Origin: Candidatus Nanopelagicales bacterium
Lineage (GTDB): Bacteria; Actinomycetota; Actinomycetes; S36-B12; CAIYMF01
Assembly (NCBI GenBank): GCA_025351185.1
Contig: JANXWJ010000188.1
Coordinates: 1-32,971 of the forward strand
Reading direction: 5' to 3'
DNA length: 32,971 nucleotides
The stretch's first letter is position 1; each line of letters opens with the position of its first letter. A program made the position numbers and the translations under genes. Of the stretch, positions 9,021-17,724 are shown piece after piece. Under the pieces are notes generated by a model. The model was not told where the DNA came from and made no database searches. It saw nothing but the letters and a program-made list of their open reading frames with translations.

Positions 9021-10169
9021 TCAGGTCGGGCTCGGGGCGACGGCACCTGCACCGGCGGAGGCAGCCGTCGACGGGCTCGAGGGGTCGGCCGACGTTGACC
9101 AAGACGCAGACGCCGAGGGCGTCGCAGCCGGAGCGCTCGCCGCGCTGCTGTGCGAGGTCGACGACGAGGTCGACGCGCTCGAGGTGCGGCTCGACGACGC
9201 GCTCGATCGCGACGACGTAGAGCCACCGTTGCCGCCGGAGCTCGATGCCTTGCCGGTGTACTGACCGGAGATCGGCCCCCAGAAGATGCTCTGCGGGAGC
9301 ACCTGCTGCTTGGCCCTCGGTGCCGTCGGATCGAGTGGTGAGCAGGCAGCGGCGGCAGCAGCGAACGCCTCCGAGCGCGCCTTCGCGCCGTCCTCGTTGG
9401 GGTGGATCCCGTCGCCAGCCATCCACTCCGGGTGGGCCGCCACCATCTCGCTCCAGCGCAGCACGCGAACGTTCGAGTGCCCGGCGGTCGCGCGGTCGAT
9501 CGCTGCGTTGAGCGCCCCCGCGCTGTCGCCGATGGCATCGGGGCGTACGACATCGACCCACACGACGCAGCGCTCCGGGCCGAGCTTGTCGAGGATCTTG
9601 CGGGCCGACTCCTCGACCACGGCGGCATAGCCGTCGTTGGTGCCGGAGCTCACGATCACGACCGGCGGGATGCTGCTCAGGGTCGCCAGCTTCTTGGCGG
9701 TGTCGGGAGTCGACCGGCCGACCTCCGACTCGTAGGAGACATAGCGGTCGGGCAGCTGGTCGGCGAGCCACGGATAGACGACGAGGCCGAGCGAGTCGCC
9801 GAGCACGAGCGTGGGCTTCGACGGGGGCAGCATCGCAGCGACCCCGGTGGCCGTGGCGTCAGCTGCCCCGGTGGCCGCAGGGGTGAGGAGCGCGGACGCG
9901 GGGCTCGGCGAGCTCGAGGAGTCGACCGTGGTCGCGGCGTCGGCGGACGAACGCAGCAGCCCGAACCCGGCCACCGCAGCAAGAGCGATGACAGCGACGA
10001 GCACGCTCGTCGCGAGCGCGACGACGTTGAACCGCGGCTCGTCGGTGTGGTGGGGCACGGCGTCGTGGCCGACCACCGGCTGCGGAGCGGTGTCGTCGTG
10101 CGGGCCAACCCCCAGAGCGTCCTGCGCGCGCGCGGACGCGATCTCAGCGTCCCACCCCTCGTCGCCCAC
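9021..10169 (-). CDS. Membrane-anchored SGNH/GDSL hydrolase with Ser-rich tail
   Basis: 382 residues in four parts: a cytoplasmic N-terminal stretch of about 46 residues; one membrane segment (about 48-72, FNVVALATSVLVAVIALAAV onward); an extracellular SGNH domain (about 118-275); and a low-complexity Ser/Ala/Thr/Pro tail from about 308. Block I is GDS126L, block II has G151, block III is GTN178, and block V is D253-G-I-H256, giving the full Ser-Asp-His set. Such domains hydrolyse esters or remove acetyl groups from cell-wall or polysaccharide substrates; which one is unknown. The GTG at 10169 lies 6 nt after TAGGCT. The tail may cross the wall or be O-glycosylated, which is inference. Confidence 0.85.
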   Translation of the reverse strand: MGDEGWDAEIASARAQDALGVGPHDDTAPQPVVGHDAVPHHTDEPRFNVVALATSVLVAVIALAAVAGFGLLRSSADAATTVDSSSSPSPASALLTPAATGAADATATGVAAMLPPSKPTLVLGDSLGLVVYPWLADQLPDRYVSYESEVGRSTPDTAKKLATLSSIPPVVIVSSGTNDGYAAVVEESARKILDKLGPERCVVWVDVVRPDAIGDSAGALNAAIDRATAGHSNVRVLRWSEMVAAHPEWMAGDGIHPNEDGAKARSEAFAAAAAACSPLDPTAPRAKQQVLPQSIFWGPISGQYTGKASSSGGNGGSTSSRSSASSSRTSSASTSSSTSHSSAASAPAATPSASASWSTSADPSSPSTAASAGAGAVAPSPT

Positions 10170-10175
10170 CGGGGA

Positions 10176-10181
10176 AGCCTA
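10176..10181 (-). promoter_or_regulatory. -10 box for the SGNH hydrolase gene, leaderless spacing
   Basis: Minus-strand TAGGCT ends 6 nt before GTG 10169. No Shine-Dalgarno is seen. Confidence 0.5.
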
Positions 10182-10268
10182 CGTTCCGATCCTGGCAACA
10201 TCCGCCCGGGGAGTCCGTCAGGTGAGACCGGGCGCCCATTCCCTGGACCGGTGTGGCATCCTGGCGGC

Positions 10269-10295
10269 GTGCGCTTCCCGGGGATCATTACCTAG
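10269..10295 (+). CDS. Putative cimA leader peptide (VRFPGIIT)
   Basis: An 8-codon frame starting GTG and ending TAG, with adjacent Ile codons ATC ATT followed by Thr. It is 29 nt upstream of a terminator with a T-run and 150 nt upstream of cimA, whose pathway leads to isoleucine. A CATCCT sequence sits exactly 6 nt before the GTG, matching the leaderless spacing of neighbouring genes. The stop codon overlaps a 7-bp inverted repeat (10295-10301 with 10317-10323). These features fit ribosome-mediated attenuation, but the frame is very short and could be chance. Confidence 0.5.
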   Translation: MRFPGIIT

Positions 10296-10324
10296 CGCGT
10301 CTGCGACATCCTCGCCGACGCGCA

Positions 10325-10353
10325 GCCTTCCGCACCCGTGCGGGGGGCTTTTT
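10325..10353 (+). terminator. Rho-independent terminator in the cimA leader (likely attenuator)
   Basis: A 10-bp stem (10325-10334 with 10339-10348, two G-U pairs) with a 4-nt loop, followed by five T. It ends 92 nt before the cimA ATG with no gene before it on this strand except the short leader frame. The upstream gene is on the other strand, so it cannot simply end that gene. This position suggests conditional termination of cimA transcription. An obvious antiterminator was not found. Confidence 0.75.
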
Positions 10354-10445
10354 CTATGCCCAGACCGCTGCGACCGCCGCACGACGACTGCTCCGCAAGA
10401 GCTCCCAACCATGACAACGGCACGACGAGAACCGAGGAACCCGCG

Positions 10446-12050
10446 ATGACGACCGACGCCTTCCACGTCTACGACACGACACTGCGCGACGGCGCCCAGC
10501 GCGAGGGCATCTCCTACTCCGTCAACGACAAGCTCGCGGTCGCGCGGCTCCTCGACGACCTCGGCGTCGCCTTCATCGAGGGCGGCTGGCCGGGAGCGAT
10601 GCCCAAGGACACGGAGTTCTTCGCCCGGGCCGCGACCGAGCTCGACCTCAAGCACGCGCAGCTCGTCGCCTTCGGCGCGACGCGCAAGGCCGGAGTCGCC
10701 GTCGAGGACGACGCGCAGGTGCAGGCACTCCTGGACTCGGGTGCGCCGGTGGTCACCCTCGTCGCGAAGTCCGACGTACGCCACGTCGCGGAGGCGCTGC
10801 GCACGACGCCCGAGGAGAACCTCGCCATGGTGCGCGACACGGTTGCGCACCTCGTCGCGAACGGTCGCCGCGTGTTCCTCGACTGCGAGCACTTCTTCGA
10901 CGGCTATCAGCACGACCCCGACTACGGCGTGGCGCTGCTCAAGGTCGCCGCCGAGGCGGGGATGTCGGTCGGAGTCCTCTGCGACACCAATGGCGGCACC
11001 CTGCCGAGCCAGATCGCCCGCATCGTCACCGACGTTCTCGAGCGTTCCGGTGTCCGCATCGGCATCCACTGCCAGGACGACACCGCATGCGCGGTCGCCA
11101 ACACGATCGCTGCGGTCGAGGCCGGCGCGACCCACGTTCAGTGCACGGCCAACGGATACGGCGAGCGCACCGGCAACGCCGATCTCTTCGCCGTCGTCGG
11201 CAACCTCGAGACGAAGCTCGACATGCGCGTGCTGCCCGAGGGCAAGCTGACCGAGATGGTGCGCGTCTCGCACGCCCTCGCCGACATCGCCAACCTCCCT
11301 CCCAACACCCACCAGGCCTACGTCGGTGTCTCTGCGTTCGCGCACAAGGCCGGCCTGCATGCCAGCGCGCTCAAAGTGAATGCCGAGCTCTACAACCACA
11401 TGGACCCTGAGCTCGTCGGCAACGACATGCGCATCCTCGTCACCGAGATGGCCGGCCGCGCGTCCGTCGAGCTCAAGGGTCGGGAGCTCGGGATCGACCT
11501 CACCGGCGACAACGCGGTGCTCGGTCGCGTTGTCGAGCGGGTGAAGGCGCTCGAGAGTGCGGGCTGGACGTTCGAGGCGGCCGACGCGTCGTTCGAGCTG
11601 CTGCTGCGCGATGAGATGGCGGGGGAGAAGCGTCGTCACTTCGCGGTGGAGTCCTGGCGCGCGATCGTCGAGCAGCGGCCCGATGGCACGGTCGTGAGCG
11701 AGGCGACGGTCAAGGTGCACGCCGGCGGTGAGCGCATCGTCTCCACCGGCGAGGGCAACGGCCCGGTCAACGCGCTCGACAACGCCTTGCGTGCCGGCCT
11801 CAGCGCGGCCTTCCCCGAGCTCGCTGCACTCGAGCTCATCGACTACAAGGTGCGCATCCTTGACGGCGTCACCGGCACCGACGCCGTCACCCGGGTGCTC
11901 GTCGGCACCACCGACGGCAGGCACGAGTGGACCACTGTCGGCGTGCACGAGAACGTCATCGCCGCCTCCTGGCTCGCGCTCGAGGATGCGGTGGCGTACG
12001 GCCTGCTCAAGGCGGGCCGCCCGGCAGAGACAGGTGCTCTCACCGACTAG
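10446..12050 (+). CDS. cimA: Citramalate synthase
   Basis: 534 residues. Condenses pyruvate with acetyl-CoA to (R)-citramalate, the first step of the threonine-independent route to 2-ketobutyrate and isoleucine. The LeuA-like barrel begins with YDTTLRDGAQREG (residues 9-21), followed by FIEGGWPGAMPKD and GIHCQDDTACAVANT, and the metal histidines lie in AHKAGLHASAL. The C-terminal regulatory domain shows VKVHAGGERIVSTGEGNGPVNALDNALR, the allosteric fold shared with LeuA. Length and the FIEGGWPG signature separate CimA from LeuA and homocitrate synthase. The ATG at 10446 has GAGGA 8 nt upstream. Expression is probably controlled by the leader terminator. The LeuA paralogue at 2260 has lost its stop-free frame while this one is intact. 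Confidence 0.92.
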   Translation: MTTDAFHVYDTTLRDGAQREGISYSVNDKLAVARLLDDLGVAFIEGGWPGAMPKDTEFFARAATELDLKHAQLVAFGATRKAGVAVEDDAQVQALLDSGAPVVTLVAKSDVRHVAEALRTTPEENLAMVRDTVAHLVANGRRVFLDCEHFFDGYQHDPDYGVALLKVAAEAGMSVGVLCDTNGGTLPSQIARIVTDVLERSGVRIGIHCQDDTACAVANTIAAVEAGATHVQCTANGYGERTGNADLFAVVGNLETKLDMRVLPEGKLTEMVRVSHALADIANLPPNTHQAYVGVSAFAHKAGLHASALKVNAELYNHMDPELVGNDMRILVTEMAGRASVELKGRELGIDLTGDNAVLGRVVERVKALESAGWTFEAADASFELLLRDEMAGEKRRHFAVESWRAIVEQRPDGTVVSEATVKVHAGGERIVSTGEGNGPVNALDNALRAGLSAAFPELAALELIDYKVRILDGVTGTDAVTRVLVGTTDGRHEWTTVGVHENVIAASWLALEDAVAYGLLKAGRPAETGALTD

Positions 12051-12053
12051 TCT
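12048..12053 (+). promoter_or_regulatory. -10 box for the FAH gene, overlapping the cimA stop
   Basis: TAGTCT includes the TAG stop codon of cimA and ends 6 nt before GTG 12060. The FAH and gltX genes may therefore have their own leaderless promoter in addition to cimA read-through. Confidence 0.45.
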
Positions 12054-12059
12054 CACGAC

Positions 12060-12854
12060 GTGCGCATCGCGAGGTTTGCAGGTCCAGACGGGGTCGTGAC
12101 GTTCGGGACGGTCGACGGGGTCGGACCCGATGGCGAGATCGGTGACGACACCACGGTGACGCCCGTGCTCGGGCACCCGTTCGGGCCGCTCGAGCCCGCA
12201 GGGCCGCCGGTCGCGTTCGCCGACGTACGCCTGCTCGCGCCGGTGCTGCCGAGCAAGATCATCGCGGTCGGCAAGAACTACGCCGCGCACGCGGCCGAGA
12301 TGGGCGGCGAGGTGCCGCTCGAGCCGATGATCTTCCTCAAGCCCTCGACCTCCGTGGTCGGTCCCGGTGACCGCATCGACCTGCCACCGCAGTCGGAGCA
12401 GGTCGAGCACGAGGCCGAGCTCGCGATCGTCATCGGTCGGCTGTGCAGCCAGGTGCCGCCGCGACGGGTCAACGAGGTCATCCTCGGCTACACCTGCGCC
12501 AACGACGTCACGGCTCGCGACCTGCAGAAGAGCGATGGTCAGTGGGGGCGGGCCAAGGGCTTCGACACGTTCTGCCCGCTGGGCCCATGGATCGTGACCG
12601 ACGTCGACGCGAGCGATCTCGCGATCACGGGTCGCGTCAACGGCCAGGTGCGCCAGGACGCGCGCACGTCCGACCTCGTGTTCGGTGTGGAGTCGCTCGT
12701 GGCCTGGATCAGCCAGGTCATGACCCTGCTCCCGGGCGACATCATCCTCACCGGCACCCCTGCCGGGGTCGGCCCGCTCGTCGAGGGCGACTCCGTCTCC
12801 GTCTCGATCTCCTCCATCGGCACCCTCACCAACCGGGTGGTCACGCGTGACTGA
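12060..12854 (+). CDS. Fumarylacetoacetate hydrolase (FAH) family protein
   Basis: 264 residues with an N-terminal variable part and a C-terminal FAH domain. The metal ligands appear as E118 and E120 in [11 protein letters not shown] and D149 in [25 protein letters not shown] and [14 protein letters not shown] are also typical. Family members cleave C-C bonds in diketo acids or decarboxylate oxaloacetate; the substrate here is not determined. The gene lies between cimA and gltX, an arrangement frequent in actinobacteria, and overlaps gltX by 8 nt, so the two are probably co-translated. Housekeeping repair of a toxic keto acid would suit the constant company of gltX, but that is speculation. 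Confidence 0.87.
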   Translation: MRIARFAGPDGVVTFGTVDGVGPDGEIGDDTTVTPVLGHPFGPLEPAGPPVAFADVRLLAPVLPSKIIAVGKNYAAHAAEMGGEVPLEPMIFLKPSTSVVGPGDRIDLPPQSEQVEHEAELAIVIGRLCSQVPPRRVNEVILGYTCANDVTARDLQKSDGQWGRAKGFDTFCPLGPWIVTDVDASDLAITGRVNGQVRQDARTSDLVFGVESLVAWISQVMTLLPGDIILTGTPAGVGPLVEGDSVSVSISSIGTLTNRVVTRD

Positions 12855-14370
12855 CACGACCGTTCCTGCCGCCGACCCGGTGGTGCTCCCGCCCACCGGC
12901 TCGTCGCCGGTCCGGGTGCGCTTCTGCCCCTCGCCGACGGGCAACCCGCACGTCGGCATGGTGCGCACCGCGCTGTTCAACTGGGCCTATGCCCGGCACA
13001 CCGGTGGCACCTTCGTATTCCGCATCGAGGACACCGACTCTGCGCGCGACTCCGAGCAGTCCTACGACGACCTGCTGGGAGCCCTTCGGTGGCTGGGTCT
13101 CGACTGGGACGAAGGGCCCGAGATCGGCGGCCCGCACGCTCCCTACCGGCAGAGCCAGCGGCTCGACATCTACGCCGACGTCGCCGCCCGTCTGCTCGCC
13201 GGAGGCTTCGCCTACGAGTCGTTCTCGACGCCGGACGAGGTCGAGGCGCGTCGCAAGGCTGCCGGCCAGGATGCCAAGCTGGGTTATGACAACGCCGACC
13301 GCCACCTGACCGACGAGCAGAAGAGCGCGTTGCGCGACGACGGCCGACTTCCCGTGCTGCGGCTGAGGATGCCCGACCGTGCGATGGCGTGGGACGACCT
13401 CGTGCGCGGCGAGGTGTCCTTCGCGGCCGAGCACGTGCCCGACTTCGTCATCGTGCGTGGCAACGGTGAGCCGCTCTACACTCTCGTCAACCCCGTCGAC
13501 GATGCGCTCATGGGCATCACCCACGTGCTGCGCGGCGAGGACCTGCTCTCGTCCACCCCGCGCCAGCTCGCGATGTATGAAGCACTCGCGGCGATCGGTG
13601 TCGGTGACGGCAGCACGCCGCGCTTCGGCCACCTGCCCTACGTCATGGGTGAGGGCAACAAGAAGCTCTCCAAGCGCGACCCGCAGAGCTCGCTCAACCT
13701 CTACCGCGAGCAGGGCTACCTGCCCGAGGGTCTGCTCAACTACCTCGCGCTGCTGGGCTGGTCGCCGGGAGACGACCTCGAGTTCTTCTCACCACAGCTC
13801 ATGGCGTCGCTCTTCGACATCGCGCGGGTGCAGCCCAACCCTGCGCGCTTCGACTCCAAGAAGTGCCTGGCCATCAACGGCGACTGGATCCGTCACGTGA
13901 GCGCCGAGGACCTCGGCGCACGGATGCTGCCCTACCTCGACTCGGTCGGGGCGATCGACAAGGTGCCGACCGAGCACCAGCAGGCGGTGATCAATGCGGC
14001 CGTACCCCTCGTGCAGGAGCGGATGGACACCCTGCGCGCCGGCGCTGAGCAGCTCACCTTCCTGCTCGTGCCCGAGGAGCAGTTCAGCATGGAATCCGAG
14101 GACCGCGAGCGGGTGCTCACCGACGACGCGCGCCCGGCGCTGCAGGCGGCGCACGACGCGCTCGCGACCGTGGAGCCGTTCACCCACACCGAGATCGAGG
14201 CGGCGCTGCGCGCTGCCCTCGTCGAGGGTCTGGGCCTCAAGCCCAAGGTGGCCTTCGGCCCGGTGCGCGTGGCTGTGAGCGGACGACGGATCTCCCCGCC
14301 GCTCTTCGAGTCGATCGAGCTCCTCGGCCGCGATCGCACCCTCACCCGCCTCGCCGCCGCCCTCACCTGA
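12847..14370 (+). CDS. gltX: Glutamyl-tRNA synthetase
   Basis: 507 residues, a class I synthetase. The HIGH-type motif is [10 protein letters not shown] (residues 28-37) and the KMSKS-type motif is KKLSKRD. FRIEDTD, YRQSQR and [14 protein letters not shown] are also diagnostic. It charges tRNA-Glu and, in actinobacteria without GlnRS, also tRNA-Gln for later amidation by GatCAB. The GTG at 12847 overlaps the end of the FAH gene. The first 22 residues before VRVRFCPSP are a non-conserved extension, common in relatives. The genes for tRNA-Gln and tRNA-Glu follow directly, so the enzyme and both of its substrates lie together. Confidence 0.97.
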   Translation: MTDTTVPAADPVVLPPTGSSPVRVRFCPSPTGNPHVGMVRTALFNWAYARHTGGTFVFRIEDTDSARDSEQSYDDLLGALRWLGLDWDEGPEIGGPHAPYRQSQRLDIYADVAARLLAGGFAYESFSTPDEVEARRKAAGQDAKLGYDNADRHLTDEQKSALRDDGRLPVLRLRMPDRAMAWDDLVRGEVSFAAEHVPDFVIVRGNGEPLYTLVNPVDDALMGITHVLRGEDLLSSTPRQLAMYEALAAIGVGDGSTPRFGHLPYVMGEGNKKLSKRDPQSSLNLYREQGYLPEGLLNYLALLGWSPGDDLEFFSPQLMASLFDIARVQPNPARFDSKKCLAINGDWIRHVSAEDLGARMLPYLDSVGAIDKVPTEHQQAVINAAVPLVQERMDTLRAGAEQLTFLLVPEEQFSMESEDRERVLTDDARPALQAAHDALATVEPFTHTEIEAALRAALVEGLGLKPKVAFGPVRVAVSGRRISPPLFESIELLGRDRTLTRLAAALT

Positions 14371-14399
14371 CCCCACCAGCCCACCTCATGCCGGAGTTA

Positions 14400-14446
14400 C
14401 TGCCCGAATCCGCTGCTTCCGCCTCCACAACCGAGGATTCGGGCAG
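14400..14446 (+). terminator. Inverted repeat after gltX
   Basis: A perfect 12-bp stem (ctgcccgaatcc / ggattcgggcag) around a 23-nt loop, 29 nt beyond the gltX stop. No T-run follows. The loop starts gctgcttccgc, also found at the centre of palindrome E2, so it could be a distant relative of that family. It probably ends gltX transcription ahead of the tRNA-Gln promoter. Confidence 0.55.
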
Positions 14447-14559
14447 CAGCTCGCGGGTGTGAGATGCGTCGCGTGGGGGTGGCTCGCGCCTGGTTTGGGT
14501 CACCGTGGCGGGTCGGGCTATCATTCTCGACGTTGCCGGCCCGCAAGGTCCGGTTGCCT

Positions 14560-14631
14560 TGGGGTATGGGGTAATTGGCAGCCCAACTGATTCTGGTTCA
14601 GTTAGTCTAGGTTCGAGTCCTGGTACCCCAG
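14560..14631 (+). tRNA. tRNA-Gln (anticodon CTG)
   Basis: 72 nt. The acceptor TGGGGTA pairs with TACCCCA, followed by discriminator G at 14631. The D-loop has AATTGGCA, the anticodon stem ACTGA/TCAGT carries loop TTCTGGT with CTG at 14593-14595, and the T-loop is TTCGAGT. No CCA is encoded, as is usual in this phylum. It reads CAG. Its promoter would lie in 14447-14559. Confidence 0.95.
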
Positions 14632-14764
14632 CTGATCGCTGCGATCACCCAGTCCCACTACCGTGCGCCCGAGCAATGTGGCGCACGCGAGGCGACTCGG
14701 GTAGCGTCTCGATCTTGCTGGTCCGGCGCTCCTCTCGCCAGGAGTTCGTCGGGCCGGCACCCAC

Positions 14765-14837
14765 GGCCCCGTTGTGTAGTGGCCTAGCACGCCGCCCTCT
14801 CAAGGCGGTAGCGCGGGTTCGAATCCCGTCGGGGCTA
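14765..14837 (+). tRNA. tRNA-Glu (anticodon CTC)
   Basis: 73 nt. The acceptor GGCCCCG pairs with CGGGGCT (1-72 is a G-U wobble, as recalled for the mycobacterial counterpart), discriminator A at 14837, no encoded CCA. The anticodon stem CCGCC/GGCGG carries loop CTCTCAA with CTC at 14799-14801. The T-loop is TTCGAAT. It reads GAG and is a substrate of the nearby GltX. The 133 nt between the two tRNAs show no further gene. Confidence 0.95.
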
Positions 14838-14844
14838 CGTGGTC

Positions 14845-14876
14845 CGAAGGCCCGTCACACCAGTGACGGGCCTTCG
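14845..14876. terminator. Strong hairpin after tRNA-Glu
   Basis: A perfect 14-bp stem (cgaaggcccgtcac / gtgacgggccttcg) with a 4-nt loop, starting 8 nt after the tRNA and followed by tcgtt. It also lies 54 nt past the stop of the convergent M13 peptidase gene, so it can serve both strands. Confidence 0.85.
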
Positions 14877-14929
14877 TCGTTCTGGGTTCAGCCGCACTCG
14901 CCACGGACCGATGCACGTACGCCGGGCGG

Positions 14930-16867
14930 TCACCAGATCTCGATGCGGTCCGCTCGGGCGCGCAGCCAGGCGGCGTCGTCGGAAAGGGCGAACGCGTCCT
15001 GGAAGGCATCGAGGTTCGACAGCGGACCAAGCACCCGGAGCCGTCGCGGGCTGTGCGAGTCGACCTGCGCGAGAGTGCGAGCGAGCTCGTCGCTGGTGTG
15101 GCCGCGCCAGATCGTCGCGGCCGCGAGGAAGAACCGCTGCACAGGGGAGAGCCCGTCGATGTCGGCACTGTCGGCGCTCACCCGGGCCAGCGCTCGCTGC
15201 GCCAGGGCGACACCGCCGAGGTCAGCGATGTTCTCGCCGAGCGTGAGTCGGCCGTTGACGTGCACGTTGTCGACCGCGACGTAGTCGTCGAACTGCGCCA
15301 CGAGGCGATCGGCCAGCGAGGTGAAGTGCGCTTGGTCCTCCTCGCTCCACCAGTCGCGGAACGCTCCGGTCGCGTCGAAGCGGCGGCCGGAGTCGTCGAA
15401 CCCGTGCGTGATCTCGTGCGCGATCACGATGCCGATCGCACCGAAGTTCACGGCGTCGTCGGCGGTGGCGTCGAACATCGGTGGCTGCAGGATGCCGGCC
15501 GGGAAGACGATCTCGTTGCGCGTCGGGTGGTAGTAGGCGTTGACGACGTGCGGTGACATCTCCCACTCGTCGGGATCGACCGGCTTCTGCAGGTTGTCGA
15601 GCTGACGCATGAGCTCGAAACGCGTGGCTGCGAGTCGGTTGGCGGCATACGACGTGCGGGTGATCTCCAGGCCCGACCAGTCGCGCCAGGTGCCGGGGTA
15701 GCCGATCTTCACACCGAGCGAGTCGAGCTTCACGAGCCCGTGCTCGCGCGTCGACTCGGTCATCCAGGCGCGGGTCTGCAGCGAGTGGCGCATCTCCTCG
15801 AGGATCCCCTCGACCATCGCCTGAGCGCGCTGCTTGGCCTCGGGCGGGAAGCGTTCTTCGACGAAGCGCTGGCCGAGTGCCTCACCGAGGTCGGAGCCGA
15901 GGGCTGCGACGACGCGCTTGTAGCGGTCCTTCTGCTCCTTCTGACCTCCGACGAGCTTGCCGTAGAAGGAGAACGACTCGAGCTCGATCGCAGCGGGCAA
16001 CGCGCTCGCGACGGCGCGCACGACGTGGAAGGTGAGATAGGCCTGCAGGGTCGCGAGATCGGTCGACTCCACGATCCCGTGCAGGGCAGCCAGCAGTCGA
16101 GGGTTCGCGACGTTGACCGAGGCGATGTCGCGGGCACCGATCGCGCTGGCGTACGTCGGCAGGTCGAGTTCGGGCGCGAGTGCGAGCAGCTCCGCGAGGT
16201 CGTGCCGGTTGAGCGTGTTGCTGGGGTCTCTGCGCTCCTCTGCACGCCAGTGCTCGGCCGCCAGACGGGTCTCGAACGCGAGGACCTCCGGCGCGACGAG
16301 AGCGGCGTCATCCGTCGTGGCACCGACGTTGACCAGCTGTGCAGCGACGTGGGCGACGTAGGCCTCGCGCAGCGCTGCCGCTGCCTCGCTGTCGGTGTCG
16401 TAGGAGTCGCGGTCCGGCAGGCCGAGACCGGCCTGCGCGAGCCAGAGCAGATACCGCGAGGCGTCGTCGTGATCGACGGTGACGCCCCACATGAACAGTG
16501 CATCCACGCCCTCACCGTGGATTCGAGGCAGGAGGGTGAGGACATCGGCGTACGACGTCGTGGCCCGGATCGCGGCGAGCAGCGGCTCGATCGCGCTGAT
16601 GCCCGCGGCGTCGACGGCATCGGTGTCCATCCCGGCGGCGAAGTAGTCGCCGAGCTTCGAGTCGAGATCGTTCGACGGTGACGCGGCCGCGTGGACGAGC
16701 AGGTCGTGCAGCACCGACTCGTTGCGGACCTGGATCTCCTCGAAGGCACCCCAGGCGCCGTAGCCCGAGGGGATCGGGTTGGCGTCGAGCCACCCGCCGT
16801 TGGCGAAGCGGTAGAAGTCGACTCCGGGGTCGACGGAGGGGTCGCGGTCAGCGGCGTTCAGCGTCAT
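14930..16867 (-). CDS. M13 family zinc metallopeptidase (neprilysin/PepO/Zmp1-like)
   Basis: 645 residues, the full length of bacterial M13 enzymes. The catalytic zinc motif is H484-E485-I-T-H488, the third ligand is E545 in GENIADLGG, and the substrate-binding segment NAYYHPTRNEIVFPAGILQPP precedes the zinc motif as expected. The N-terminal part begins VDPGVDFYRFANGGWL, the standard start of the family, and the protein ends in a single Trp (EIW), as M13 proteins do. There is no signal peptide or membrane helix, so it is a soluble oligopeptidase, cytoplasmic or exported by a non-classical route. It stands alone, convergent with the tRNA-Glu and separated by 51 nt from the co-directional IclR gene upstream. 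Confidence 0.94.
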   Translation of the reverse strand: MTLNAADRDPSVDPGVDFYRFANGGWLDANPIPSGYGAWGAFEEIQVRNESVLHDLLVHAAASPSNDLDSKLGDYFAAGMDTDAVDAAGISAIEPLLAAIRATTSYADVLTLLPRIHGEGVDALFMWGVTVDHDDASRYLLWLAQAGLGLPDRDSYDTDSEAAAALREAYVAHVAAQLVNVGATTDDAALVAPEVLAFETRLAAEHWRAEERRDPSNTLNRHDLAELLALAPELDLPTYASAIGARDIASVNVANPRLLAALHGIVESTDLATLQAYLTFHVVRAVASALPAAIELESFSFYGKLVGGQKEQKDRYKRVVAALGSDLGEALGQRFVEERFPPEAKQRAQAMVEGILEEMRHSLQTRAWMTESTREHGLVKLDSLGVKIGYPGTWRDWSGLEITRTSYAANRLAATRFELMRQLDNLQKPVDPDEWEMSPHVVNAYYHPTRNEIVFPAGILQPPMFDATADDAVNFGAIGIVIAHEITHGFDDSGRRFDATGAFRDWWSEEDQAHFTSLADRLVAQFDDYVAVDNVHVNGRLTLGENIADLGGVALAQRALARVSADSADIDGLSPVQRFFLAAATIWRGHTSDELARTLAQVDSHSPRRLRVLGPLSNLDAFQDAFALSDDAAWLRARADRIEIW

Positions 16868-16918
16868 GTGCTCGGCTCCTCAGCTCGCCGCCGAACCTAT
16901 CCCGGTTGTGGTCGGGGG

Positions 16919-17641
16919 TCAGGCTCCGCCGTTGCGGCGGAGGGCTTCGGTGAGGCGGGCGGCGGCGGTGACGACGGCCTGGGCGTGCAACCGTCCGGGG
17001 GCGCGGCCGAGGCGTTCCATGGGACCGCTCACCGACACTGCCGCGACGACCCGACCACCGGGGCCGCGCACCGGAGCCGACACCGAGGCCACTCCGATCT
17101 CGCGCTCGCTGACGCTCTGCGACCAACCGCGACGTCGCACCCCGGCCAGGGTAGTGGCCGTGAACTTCGCGCCCATGAGGCCGCGGTGCATGCGCTCGGG
17201 CTCCTCCCAGGCGAGCAGCACCTGCGCCGCGGACCCGGCGTGCATCGTGAGCACTGCGCCGAGCGGGACCGTGTCGCGCAGGCCCGAGAGCCGCTCGGCG
17301 GCAGCGACGCAGATGCGCTGCTCACCCTGTCGGCGATAGAGCTGGCAGGACTCGCTCGAGGCGTCCCGGAGCGCGGTCAGCACCGGGCCTGCCGCGGCGA
17401 GCAGCCGGTCCTCGCCGGCCGCGGTCGCCAGCTCGGCGAGACGCGGGCCGAGCACGAAGCGCCCCTGCAGATCCCGGGCGACGAGGCGGTGGTGCTCGAG
17501 CGCGGTCGCGAGCCGGTGCGCCGTCGGGCGCGCGAGGCCGGTCGCCTGCACCAGTCCGGCCAGTGTGAGGGGGCCTGCCTCGAGGGCACCGAGCACGGTC
17601 GCGGCTTTGTCGAGAACACCGACTCCGCTAGTGTTGTCCAT
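16919..17641 (-). CDS. IclR-family regulator, probable LtbR/NdgR type, next to leuCD
   Basis: 240 residues with an N-terminal winged helix (about residues 8-65, including [22 protein letters not shown]) and a C-terminal IclR effector domain that ends in [15 protein letters not shown]. In actinobacteria the IclR gene divergent from leuCD is the LtbR/NdgR regulator of leucine and related genes; this identity is inferred from position and domain order. The ATG at 17641 is preferred over the one at 17677, because the latter would place the operator inside the coding region. A minus-strand TATGGT box (17661-17666) lies inside that operator, so autoregulation is likely. Confidence 0.85.
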   Translation of the reverse strand: MDNTSGVGVLDKAATVLGALEAGPLTLAGLVQATGLARPTAHRLATALEHHRLVARDLQGRFVLGPRLAELATAAGEDRLLAAAGPVLTALRDASSESCQLYRRQGEQRICVAAAERLSGLRDTVPLGAVLTMHAGSAAQVLLAWEEPERMHRGLMGAKFTATTLAGVRRRGWSQSVSEREIGVASVSAPVRGPGGRVVAAVSVSGPMERLGRAPGRLHAQAVVTAAARLTEALRRNGGA

Positions 17642-17654
17642 GTCGTGATACTGC

Positions 17655-17673
17655 CGTCTCACCATACGAGATG
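17655..17673. promoter_or_regulatory. Operator-like inverted repeat between the IclR gene and leuC (CGTCTC-N7-GAGATG)
   Basis: The same half-site and spacing as at 4182-4200, with one changed base in the right arm. It overlaps the probable -10 box of the IclR gene and lies 52 nt before the leuC start, so one bound regulator could act on both. Confidence 0.65.
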
Positions 17674-17724
17674 GCAAGTCCTGGCGCCGACAGCGCGAAT
17701 CACGGTCGATCGAGGAGCGGAACC

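Noticed and set aside
10218-12980. A very long open frame on the minus strand across cimA and the FAH gene
   Set aside because: It is antisense to clearly recognisable enzymes, has no known domain, and shows the Arg/Asp/Val-rich bias of shadow frames in GC-rich DNA.
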